Source: Rhizobiaceae bacterium (GTDB lineage Bacteria; Pseudomonadota; Alphaproteobacteria; Rhizobiales; Rhizobiaceae). Taken from it: DNA of 64,000 nt. The notes below the pieces were generated by a model. That model was not told the origin of the DNA and did no database searches. It was given only the letters and a program-made list of their open reading frames with translations. The position numbers and the translations under genes are program-made. The stretch covers positions 44,423 through 108,422 of the forward strand of contig JARGOX010000021.1 in the NCBI GenBank assembly GCA_029233925.1, read 5' to 3'. Below, piece after piece: positions 57,065-64,000 of this stretch (positions within the stretch are counted from its first letter, which is position 1; each line of letters begins with the position of its first letter).

Positions 57065-57826
57065 TCAGTGATCCTCACCAAAATAAATGCGACCGAGTTC
57101 TTTGTCAGAAACGATCTCTTCTGTTTTGCCTTGCGCCAAAAGCGTTCCGCGATGGAAAAACAGGACCTCGTCGGCAATGCGCCGCACGATCTGGGTATTG
57201 TGCTCAACAATGAGCAGTGATTTCCCTCGCTCTTTCAATTTGTGGATCATATCGACCATTGCGTCCAAAGCAGCAGCAGCCAACCCTGAAGTGGGCTCAT
57301 CCAGCAACAACAGTTCTGCATCAGTTGCCAAAACCCGTGCAATACACAAAAGCTTTTTTTGCCCGTAACTCAGGTTCTGAGCGAGATCATCAATCTTGTG
57401 CGACAAGCCGACAATCTCGATAAATTCCCGCGCCTTTTCCCGTTTAGCGCGCAAAATCGCTTCCGTGTGAATGGGACGAAAAATGGCGGTCAATGGATTG
57501 TTTCCGGCCTCGTCCGCAAGGCATGTCAACACATTGTCCAAAACGCTGAGTTCTTCAAACAGGCGGAGGTTCTGAAACGTCCGAGCAATACCGGATTCAA
57601 TCCGGTGGTGACGGCTGGTCGTCGTCAGATCGTGCCCCTTGAAGGTTACGCTTCCCGTATCAGGCGTAATGAAGCCGGTGATCACATTGAAAATTGATGT
57701 TTTACCCGCACCGTTCGGACCAACGATGCACGAAATCCCATTGGGCTCTATGGAAAACGTACAGTCCGTCAGGGCAGCGATGCCGCCGAACCTCTTGTTG
57801 ACACCAGCAACGTCCAGATAGCTCAT
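57065..57826 (-). CDS. Branched-chain amino acid-type ABC ATPase, LivG-like
   Basis: 253 aa. Walker A is GPNGAGKTS, the LivG-type RTFQNLRLFEELSVLDNVL stretch is present, the signature is LSYGQKKLLCIARVLA, and Walker B is LLLLDEPTSGL. It starts directly at the LivM-like stop (TAGATG) and its stop lies one nucleotide before the LivF-like start. Confidence 0.94.
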   Translation of the reverse strand: MSYLDVAGVNKRFGGIAALTDCTFSIEPNGISCIVGPNGAGKTSIFNVITGFITPDTGSVTFKGHDLTTTSRHHRIESGIARTFQNLRLFEELSVLDNVLTCLADEAGNNPLTAIFRPIHTEAILRAKREKAREFIEIVGLSHKIDDLAQNLSYGQKKLLCIARVLATDAELLLLDEPTSGLAAAALDAMVDMIHKLKERGKSLLIVEHNTQIVRRIADEVLFFHRGTLLAQGKTEEIVSDKELGRIYFGEDH

Positions 57827-58687
57827 CTAAAGGCTCCTTCCCGCAAGACCCTGTGGGCGCCAAACCACGCAGACAATAAGAATTAACCCGTAGATAAGCT
57901 GGCGCACCGGGCCGACCTGAGTTGACGACAATTCCAGCAGTGTCAGCACCTGGGGAATCGCCAACAAAAGAAACGGTCCCAAAATCGAACCTGCCAGGGT
58001 TCTCGCGCCGCCAATCACAACCATTGTAATGACCAGAACGGATACGTGAATGTCGAACGAAACCGGGTCGATAAAACTGATATAGGCGGCATAGAGAGCG
58101 CCGCCGCACCCGGCATAGGCACCCGATACGAGCGAAACGCCAATTTTGGCGCGCAGCACCTTGCGACCGGAGGCAGCGACGGCGATTTCGTCCAATCGAA
58201 TTGCATGCAGCAATTTGCCATAAGGCGAGCGGAGCAGGCTCCAAAAACTCAGGGCCACAAGCCCAAGCGCAACACTGGATATCCAAAGGAACTCTCCCGC
58301 AGTCACGAATGAAATACCGAATATCTCTGCAACCGGAATACCGGGCAGCCCCGCCGCACCGCCGGTGAACACAACCCAATTGATAAATACCGCGGTTGCA
58401 ACCAATTGTGTGCCGAACGAGGTGATTACAAAGTAATCTCCCGCGAGCCGCAGGGATGGCAGAGCTGTCAGCATATTCACGGATGCGGCAATCATCATTG
58501 CGCCACCCATAGCCGGAACAAACGGCACTCCCGCCGCGGCCAAAACCGCATAAGCATACGCTCCGCAACCCATGATCGCAGCTTGCGCCACCGAGAAAAT
58601 TCCGACCACACCCATCAAGAGATTTGTAGAGATAGCTACAATCGCAAAAATTTCGGCCAGAACAATGAAGCTGAAAAGAAAGTTCAT
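57827..58687 (-). CDS. Branched-chain amino acid-type ABC permease, LivM-like
   Basis: 286 aa, slightly short for LivM. It has about eight membrane helices. NLLMGVVGIFSVAQAAIMGCGAYA is the conserved early helix pair, FGRxxxAIR is replaced by SPYGKLLHAIRLDEIAVAASG, and GGARTLAGSILGPFLLLA is the late conserved loop. It partners the LivH-like permease located just upstream (7-nt gap). Confidence 0.92.
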   Translation of the reverse strand: MNFLFSFIVLAEIFAIVAISTNLLMGVVGIFSVAQAAIMGCGAYAYAVLAAAGVPFVPAMGGAMMIAASVNMLTALPSLRLAGDYFVITSFGTQLVATAVFINWVVFTGGAAGLPGIPVAEIFGISFVTAGEFLWISSVALGLVALSFWSLLRSPYGKLLHAIRLDEIAVAASGRKVLRAKIGVSLVSGAYAGCGGALYAAYISFIDPVSFDIHVSVLVITMVVIGGARTLAGSILGPFLLLAIPQVLTLLELSSTQVGPVRQLIYGLILIVCVVWRPQGLAGRSL

Positions 58688-58694
58688 ATTACCT

Positions 58695-59576
58695 CTACAA
58701 TTCGCGGCTGAACTTGCGCTTGACCAGCCCTTCGGGCCTCACAAGGATGAAAACGATAAAGATCACAAAAACCACGGCCAAAGACCAACGCCCCGAAACA
58801 AGCAGGACCGACACGCTCTGAATGGTAGACAGCGCTATGGACATGAAAAACGCGCCTGTAAGGCTACCGATGCCGCCGGCGATAACCGCAACCACCGCGG
58901 TCAGCAGAATGATCAATGATGTATAGGGCTGCATCGCCTGATCAATGCCCACCAGAACACCAGGCACGGCAACCATCGCCGATGAAATGGCGATGGCATA
59001 GATGAACATGCGCCGGGGCCTGAGATGCGTGATCTGGGCAAGCTCCGGATTTGACGCAACAGCACGAATTTGCCGACCGAGCGCTGTGTAGCTCGAGAAC
59101 AACAGCAACGCTACATATAGCAAGGGGCACAGGATCAAGATGAGAAGTTGTGGCACGCTCAGGAAAATGGGCCCAAGTTCCACATTGGCGATGCGCCAGG
59201 GGAACTCAAACTGGATGATGTTGGGGGTGAAGAAAATTGCCGCCAGGTTCTGCAACACTGTCAGGACTCCGATCGACCCAATAAGCATCACCAACGGCGA
59301 CGCCTTGATTTGCGCGAGCCGTGCGTAGAGCAACCCCTGGATAATTACGCCCAGCAACGCGCCAACACCCATCGCAATGAGCAAAGAGGGCACGAATGGA
59401 ATGCCCCACGTTGTGCAATACCAGGCCACGTATCCACAGAACGTGTAAACGCCCGCATGAGCCACGTGGAAGGTACCCGAAGTACTGTAGAAATAGGCGA
59501 AAGTCGCCGCCACCAAACCGATGGCGCAGCCAGTCACAATGCCATCAACAACAAGGTGGAGAAACAACATGGTCAT
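58695..59576 (-). CDS. Branched-chain amino acid-type ABC permease, LivH-like
   Basis: 293 aa with about eight membrane helices. ALGRQIRAVASNPELAQITHL is the ATPase-contacting loop typical of LivH, and GGIGSLTGAFFMSIAL the late conserved loop. GTFHVAHAGVYTFCGYVAWY matches the early helix region. It follows the binding-protein gene by 30 nt. Confidence 0.92.
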   Translation of the reverse strand: MTMLFLHLVVDGIVTGCAIGLVAATFAYFYSTSGTFHVAHAGVYTFCGYVAWYCTTWGIPFVPSLLIAMGVGALLGVIIQGLLYARLAQIKASPLVMLIGSIGVLTVLQNLAAIFFTPNIIQFEFPWRIANVELGPIFLSVPQLLILILCPLLYVALLLFSSYTALGRQIRAVASNPELAQITHLRPRRMFIYAIAISSAMVAVPGVLVGIDQAMQPYTSLIILLTAVVAVIAGGIGSLTGAFFMSIALSTIQSVSVLLVSGRWSLAVVFVIFIVFILVRPEGLVKRKFSREL

Positions 59577-59606
59577 GTACGGCGACTTCCTGTTTGAACC
59601 AAGGGC

Positions 59607-60719
59607 CTAGTTGGCAACATTACCTGTAGCGATGACGACACGTTCGTCACCCTGATACTGCAGGATTTCAACCGGCCGCGAAGCCGTGTTGGTCGTGATG
59701 CTGAGATTGGCAATGTCAGAATTGAAGGTACCAATTTCGAACACGGCATCGCGCATCGCCTTGCCAGTCAACTCCGAACCGTTGTCAAGCAGGTGCTGGG
59801 CAATTCTGATTATCATGTTGGTAGCATTGTAGTATTCACGGGCAAAGAAACCCATTTCCTCAGTCCCGAATCTCTCGTTGAATTTCGCGACAAGATCATC
59901 TTTGGGAAAGCCCGACTGTATACCGGTCTGATACCAGCCCTCGGTCGAGGGATGACCGAAAAACGGCGATGAGAATGTGTTGCCAATTCCCAGTGGAAAG
60001 CCTGGAATCTGTCCGACTTGATCTGCCATGGCCACCTGGCTTTGGGTAATCGCAATATACACGAAGTCCGGTTTTGCCGCCGCGATTTTCAACAAGGTTG
60101 CGCGGTAGTTGGTCTGACCAAACTCGACAGGTTCGTCGGCAATGACCGCGCCGCCAGCCGCCTCGAAGAATTGCTTGAAACTGTCACGCCCTGAAACGCC
60201 AGCGGATCCGTTTTCGTAGATTATCGCTGCGGATTTGCCGATATTCTCAGATGCATAGTCGGCAAGCACGTGTGCTTCGTCGCCTACAAGCGGTATCGTG
60301 TTGATCAGATATTTTGATGCATTCGCCAGACTGTCAGACTGCGCAGCCGGATTGATGATCAGGACCTCGCGACGTTCGCCCAAGGGCGCAATGGCCAATG
60401 ATATGGACGAAAATGCCGTTAGCATCGCGGGAACGTTCTCAAGGTCGGTCATGCGGTTGAATGCCAACACACCTTGATCCGGCTTGCCTTGACTATCGTC
60501 GAAAGCCACCTTAACCGGCGTGCCATTCAAACCGCCGGATTCGTTATACTGATCAATCGCGAACTGAACACCGTTCTGCTGCTCTATGCCAATCGGCGCT
60601 GCCGGACCGGTTAACGGCAGCAAGGCGCCGATCGTTAGCTCTTCGGCGTGAGCCGCCCCACAAATCGCTAATCCGATTAGGCTTATAGCGAGAATATTCT
60701 TAATTTCTGATTTGCACAT
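59607..60719 (-). CDS. Periplasmic substrate-binding protein, LivK-like (PBP type 1)
   Basis: 370 aa. A signal peptide (ILAISLIGLAICGAAHA) is followed by IGALLPLTGPAAPIGIEQQNGVQFA, the type 1 binding-protein start, then VKVAFDDSQGKPDQG and AAIIYENGSAGVSGRDSFKQFFEAAGG. Members of this class bind amino acids, amides, urea or aromatic acids, so the ligand is open. It is the first gene of the leftward operon; an operator-like sequence lies 43 nt upstream of its start. Confidence 0.93.
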   Translation of the reverse strand: MCKSEIKNILAISLIGLAICGAAHAEELTIGALLPLTGPAAPIGIEQQNGVQFAIDQYNESGGLNGTPVKVAFDDSQGKPDQGVLAFNRMTDLENVPAMLTAFSSISLAIAPLGERREVLIINPAAQSDSLANASKYLINTIPLVGDEAHVLADYASENIGKSAAIIYENGSAGVSGRDSFKQFFEAAGGAVIADEPVEFGQTNYRATLLKIAAAKPDFVYIAITQSQVAMADQVGQIPGFPLGIGNTFSSPFFGHPSTEGWYQTGIQSGFPKDDLVAKFNERFGTEEMGFFAREYYNATNMIIRIAQHLLDNGSELTGKAMRDAVFEIGTFNSDIANLSITTNTASRPVEILQYQGDERVVIATGNVAN

Positions 60720-60761
60720 TGCATTCTCCTCCCCTGAAGTGTCGAAACGACTTCCACATAC

Positions 60762-60780
60762 ATTTGAACCGTTTCAATAT
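60762..60780. promoter_or_regulatory. Operator-like site O1 before the LivK-like gene
   Basis: TTGAACCGTTTCAA (60764-60777) differs at one base from the perfect palindrome TTGAACCGGTTCAA found at O2. The flanking ATAT is also shared on one side. The CG-centred form suggests a LacI-family repressor. It is placed where the promoter of the leftward operon should be. Confidence 0.65.
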
Positions 60781-60891
60781 CAAACGTAATTGAAAACAAA
60801 CCACAAAGTCAATAGCACATTAAAGACACGGACTCTCGCTGCTGGCGAAAAACAAGCGCCGCGTGCGGAACGACAGCAACGCGAGGTTATT

Positions 60892-60924
60892 ATGAGCAAG
60901 CTTATCTTCTACACTGCCCCTTGA
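60892..60924 (+). pseudogene. Possible GST-type N-terminal remnant
   Basis: ATG 60892 has GAGG upstream and reads MSKLIFYTAP then TGA, followed in frame by GQMR and a second stop. Many glutathione transferases begin with a similar strand (KLIFYTAP...). It may be the stump of a lost GST gene or chance. Confidence 0.25.
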
Positions 60925-61174
60925 GGACAAATGAGATGACAAATGTGAGGTTTTGCGGAATATTTGACTGCTTTACGGGGATATTTTGGTAAAATGGTCG
61001 ACCACCCCATACCCAGCTATCTGAATGATTGGCTATCAGAAAATCTTGAAAAATGCCTATCGGAAAAGGCGCAGCCAACCTTAATCACCTGGCCAATGAA
61101 AATAATCAGTGACCAATTCAAATGCGTGCGCTGCCTCCAAATAACTCACTTTAACACAGGCAACTTAAATAAAT

Positions 61175-61194
61175 ATATTGAACCGGTTCAATAT
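61175..61194. promoter_or_regulatory. Perfect 20-bp palindrome, operator-like site O2
   Basis: ATATTGAACC followed by GGTTCAATAT is a perfect palindrome of 20 bp with central CG. It lies 117 nt upstream of the alpha/beta hydrolase start. It shares its 14-bp core with O1 near the LivK-like gene, so one repressor probably controls both directions. Confidence 0.75.
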
Positions 61195-61311
61195 TCTGTT
61201 ATAGTTGCTTTTGCGTTTTAGCGACACCTGAGAGGCAAGCTTGACCAAAGAAGCTTAGCAAGCTGGCAGCCCTCGCTGCAAAATGACGAGATCGTAGGAG
61301 AAGATTTAATA

Positions 61312-62187
61312 ATGACGGAACACCGATTTCTGAAACCCCAATGGGTGGACTTAGATCGCGTCAGTCTTCGATACGCAGTTTCGGGGAACGTCAGCGTCGA
61401 ATCTCCCCCAATCGTTTTGCTGCATGAGATGGCTGCATCCATGGAAACCTGGGAACCCGCAATCGAGATTCTCGCCCGCGACCACCATGTCATTGCCTAT
61501 GACTGGCGCGGCAGTGGCGGCTCGGAAAAAATTGTGGGGGACGTTTCAATTGAAGACCATATCGGTGATCTTTTTGCGTTTCTAAAAGCACTGAATCTGG
61601 GCCGCAAGCCCGTCATAGCAGGGGTCGCTGTGGGGGCGGCGATCGTCGCATCATTTGCAGCGGCGTATCCTCAAGAGGTCGCCGGAATAATACTCATCTG
61701 TCCGGCTATGGGGATTCCAGCAGAGGACGCCGCCGAGAAGCTGGACTATATCGAGAAGCTCGAAACCGAAGGGATGAGAAGCATCATCGATGAGTCTTTG
61801 GTGGGCGGTTATCCAAAACAATTTCGAGTAGGTCGTGAAAAAGAGTTCGCGGCATTTCGCGCGCGCTGGATTTCAGGCGACGCGCGTAGTTTCGGCGCGA
61901 CTTTTCGTATGCTGATTGGCCTTGATATGCCGCCAGTACTTGCAGAAATTCGCTGCCCCACCCTCGCTGTGGCCGGCCAGTATGACCCTAACCGCACACC
62001 CGAGTATGTTCAAAGCATCGCCAAGATGATCCCCGGCGCCGAACTGAAAATCGTCCCTGGGGGGCATCACATGCCACACCAGATCCCTGAGATTTGCGCC
62101 CAATTCGTGAGCGAATTCGCTGCAGTACTTCACCCAGAGAATACAAATGACAACAATCAGACCGATCAGATAGGAACTAACGAATGA
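61312..62187 (+). CDS. Alpha/beta hydrolase-fold protein with Ala at the nucleophile position
   Basis: 291 aa. The fold is clear: IVLLHEMAASMETW (oxyanion region), VIAYDWRGSGGSE, and late VAGQYDPNRTPEY (acid) and PGGHHMPHQIPE (His). The nucleophile elbow, normally G-x-S-x-G, reads GVAVG with Ala at residue 106 (GCT). The Asp and His are kept, so this is not random decay. It may use a different mechanism, bind without hydrolysis or act as a C-C lyase-like enzyme. AGGAG lies upstream of the start, and the stop overlaps the BKACE gene by ATGA. Confidence 0.88.
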   Translation: MTEHRFLKPQWVDLDRVSLRYAVSGNVSVESPPIVLLHEMAASMETWEPAIEILARDHHVIAYDWRGSGGSEKIVGDVSIEDHIGDLFAFLKALNLGRKPVIAGVAVGAAIVASFAAAYPQEVAGIILICPAMGIPAEDAAEKLDYIEKLETEGMRSIIDESLVGGYPKQFRVGREKEFAAFRARWISGDARSFGATFRMLIGLDMPPVLAEIRCPTLAVAGQYDPNRTPEYVQSIAKMIPGAELKIVPGGHHMPHQIPEICAQFVSEFAAVLHPENTNDNNQTDQIGTNE

Positions 62188-63089
62188 TCCAGAAAACCAT
62201 TATCACCTGCGCCTCAACAGGATCTTCGCTTAGTCCGTCGATGTCGCCCAATTTACCAGCCACGCCTGCCGCAATCTGCGATCAATCCGTTGCAGCCGCG
62301 AAAGCGGGCGCGGCAATCATCCATTTACATGCACGTAATCCTGACGGCACCCCAACAAACGATACTGAAGTCTGGCGCGATATCGTCAATGGGATCCGCG
62401 AGAATTGCGATGCAGTAATCAACATGTCGGCCTCGATGGGCAAGTCTGCAGAGGACAGACTGTCAGCGGTGTTGGAATTGCGCCCTGACCTGGCAACCGT
62501 GATTGTCGGATCGATGAATTACGGACTATTCAGGAAGGCCGAAAACCAAGGTATTTCTGAGTTCAATACCGATTGGGAAAAGAGAGCCTTCGGACCTTCA
62601 AGCTATGAAATCGTGACCAATAATAGCTTTGCAAAGATCGGCCAGATGCTGGATATTTTGATCGCCGAAGATATTGGCATCGAGTTTGAATGCTATGACG
62701 TCGGCCATCTGTATATTCTGGATTATCATCTGAGCAAGAAGAACGTGAAGCGGCCGATCATTGTGCAGTTTCTGACAGGGATTCTTGGTGGTATCCCATC
62801 ACACCCTCAACACCTGATGCACATGAAAAGCACCGCCGAGCAGCTTTTCGGGCAGGACCTTCAGCTGTTCATTCACGGGACCGGCATGGCAAATATCCGC
62901 ACGGCGACTACTGGAGGGCTTTTAGGCACACATATCCGGATCGGCCAGGAAGACAATCTATTTGATAAGCCCGGCGTGCCATTCGACTCGAACGCCGCAC
63001 AGGTCGAGCGCATGCGCCTGATTTTTGATGCACTGAATATCGAAGTGGCAAATGCAGGCGAAGCGCGAAATATTCTGCAGCTGTCTTGA
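62184..63089 (+). CDS. BKACE family enzyme (beta-keto acid cleavage, DUF849)
   Basis: 301 aa. Members condense a beta-keto acid with acetyl-CoA and release acetoacetate plus a new CoA ester, using a zinc ion. The motif AAIIHLHARNPDG (about residues 44-56) gives the metal His pair, and FECYDVGHL plus FLTGILGGIPSHPQHLMHM match the core of the family. The substrate side chain varies widely between BKACE groups and cannot be named. It overlaps the alpha/beta hydrolase gene by 4 nt and precedes the MBL gene by 39 nt. Confidence 0.93.
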   Translation: MIQKTIITCASTGSSLSPSMSPNLPATPAAICDQSVAAAKAGAAIIHLHARNPDGTPTNDTEVWRDIVNGIRENCDAVINMSASMGKSAEDRLSAVLELRPDLATVIVGSMNYGLFRKAENQGISEFNTDWEKRAFGPSSYEIVTNNSFAKIGQMLDILIAEDIGIEFECYDVGHLYILDYHLSKKNVKRPIIVQFLTGILGGIPSHPQHLMHMKSTAEQLFGQDLQLFIHGTGMANIRTATTGGLLGTHIRIGQEDNLFDKPGVPFDSNAAQVERMRLIFDALNIEVANAGEARNILQLS

Positions 63090-63128
63090 TCAAACGGTCA
63101 TGGCTTAATGCCGCATTGGAGATTAGAT

Positions 63129-64000
63129 ATGCTACATTCGTGGATGATCGGCGATATTCAAGTATCGAGCATCGTGGAATATTTTGCACCAACTCACGAT
63201 CCCAAGGTTCTGTTCCCGGCGTTTAATCGTTCTGATTTCGACGACGTGGTCAAACAATTGCCCCATGGCCATTACGCACCGGCTACTGACCGTTTGGTCG
63301 TGGCTATTCAGACCTGGCTGGTTCGGGCCGGCGACCGGCGCATTATGATTGACACTGGCTGTGGCAACGGTAAATCCCGCGCGACTGCGCGTATGAACCG
63401 TATGAATAGTTTGTGGCCGGAATGGTTTGCCGCCACGGGCGAAACTTTTGATAGCATTACCGATGTCGTCATGACCCATTTTCATGCTGATCATGTTGGC
63501 TGGAATACGCGCGTCGAAGGTGGCAAGTGGGTGCCCACTTTCGCAAATGCGACGTATCATTTTCCTAAATTGGATTTCGACTGGTTCAAGGCTGCGTACG
63601 AGGATGGAAGGATGCCAGATGGCGGATCATTCGCCGATAGCGTGCAGCCAATCGTTGATGCCGGACAGGCTGAATTTATCACCGACCAGACCAATGTCGC
63701 TGGCTGCCTGTCCGTTTCCGAAGCGCCGGGCCACGCGCCCGGTCAGCTCAACTACTGGATAGAATCTGGTGGGCAACAAGGTGTGTTCTCAGCCGATATC
63801 TTTCACAGTGTGGTTCAAATACTGCGCCCCGACTGGAACACCGCATTTTGCATCGAACCCGAAAGAGCATTGGCCACCCGGAAGGAATTTCTGCGGCGGG
63901 CCGCAGAAACCGAAGCATTGGTCATGCCGTGTCATTTCGCGCCGCGGGAGTGTCATGAACTCTGTGTATCGGACCCGGCCCATGCGGGTTTCAGATACGG
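63129..64000 (+). CDS. Metallo-beta-lactamase-fold hydrolase, cut by window end
   Basis: The first 290 residues are visible. The metal motif is MTHFHADHVGW (HxHxDH near residue 117), followed by EAPGHAPGQL (His) and FSADIFHSV (Asp), then VMPCHF (His), so all ligands of a binuclear site are present. MIDTGCGNGK lies before the motif. The form resembles AHL-lactonase/AttM-like and related ester or lactone hydrolases. GGAG lies 7 nt before ATG 63129. It continues the hydrolase-BKACE operon beyond the window. Confidence 0.9.
   Translation, partial: MLHSWMIGDIQVSSIVEYFAPTHDPKVLFPAFNRSDFDDVVKQLPHGHYAPATDRLVVAIQTWLVRAGDRRIMIDTGCGNGKSRATARMNRMNSLWPEWFAATGETFDSITDVVMTHFHADHVGWNTRVEGGKWVPTFANATYHFPKLDFDWFKAAYEDGRMPDGGSFADSVQPIVDAGQAEFITDQTNVAGCLSVSEAPGHAPGQLNYWIESGGQQGVFSADIFHSVVQILRPDWNTAFCIEPERALATRKEFLRRAAETEALVMPCHFAPRECHELCVSDPAHAGFRY

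Larger units (their letters stand above)
60720..61311. other. Divergent control region between importer and hydrolase/BKACE operons
   Basis: About 590 bases separate the two divergent operons. Two related palindromes lie near its ends (listed separately). A ten-codon start that reads MSKLIFYTAP lies at 60892. A short open frame at 60964-61221 has no protein-like features. The region is AT-richer than its surroundings. No regulator gene is present in the window for this locus. Confidence 0.6.

Noticed and set aside
60964..61221. 85-codon open frame in the divergent control region
   Set aside because: It covers the O2 palindrome, has no good ribosome site and no family resemblance.

Overview
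The window looks like a chromosomal stretch of an alphaproteobacterium, most likely Hyphomicrobiales (Rhizobiales). The reasons are protein families and arrangements typical of that order: UvrB with a long N-terminal extension, a PleC/DivJ/PdhS-type histidine kinase, extensin-family, DUF1289, DUF2332 and TIGR02281-type proteins, late cobalamin genes cobS/cobT, and many ATGA start-stop overlaps. The assignment is inferred from gene content only. No rRNA, tRNA, CRISPR array, transposase or integrase was seen.

Layout. 1-13.8 kb: a truncated L,D-transpeptidase; a two-gene unit joining an SDH-like haem membrane domain plus 2Fe-2S ferredoxin to a MscS-type channel; an ada/2OG-oxygenase operon; a TPR protein; class I fumarase with a DUF2332 gene; a small L,D-transpeptidase; an alpha/beta hydrolase and flavoprotein divergent from a MarR regulator. 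13.9-21.2 kb: molybdenum cofactor region (moaA, two exporters, fdhD-mobA-mobB-moeA). 21.3-27.1 kb: a MacAB-like exporter and a penicillin-acylase family protein. 27.2-42.2 kb: housekeeping and repair genes, including a beta-hydroxyacid dehydrogenase, AlkD, Lrp, GST, a UDG-like protein, a histidine kinase, a TauE-type exporter, cobS/cobT, extensin-family protein and uvrB.

42.2-54.7 kb is the most unusual region. An intact dusA lies at 53.7-54.7 kb, and two further copies of its 3' end lie at 43.7 and 42.2 kb in the same orientation. The outer interval holds a decayed amidase gene. The inner 9.8 kb interval is a complete catabolic cassette: a LacI-family regulator with a perfect palindromic operator, a sugar-type ABC importer, an SDR, a creatininase-family protein, a phosphotriesterase-like lactonase, an FGGY kinase and a RidA protein. 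This pattern suggests successive insertions at the dusA 3' end.

55-64 kb: a second catabolic locus. A branched-chain-amino-acid-type ABC importer with GST and SDR genes runs leftward. An alpha/beta hydrolase lacking its nucleophile serine, a BKACE enzyme and a metallo-beta-lactamase-fold hydrolase (cut by the window end) run rightward. The divergent control region carries two copies of a TTGAACCGGTTCAA-like operator. The substrates of both catabolic clusters cannot be named from sequence.
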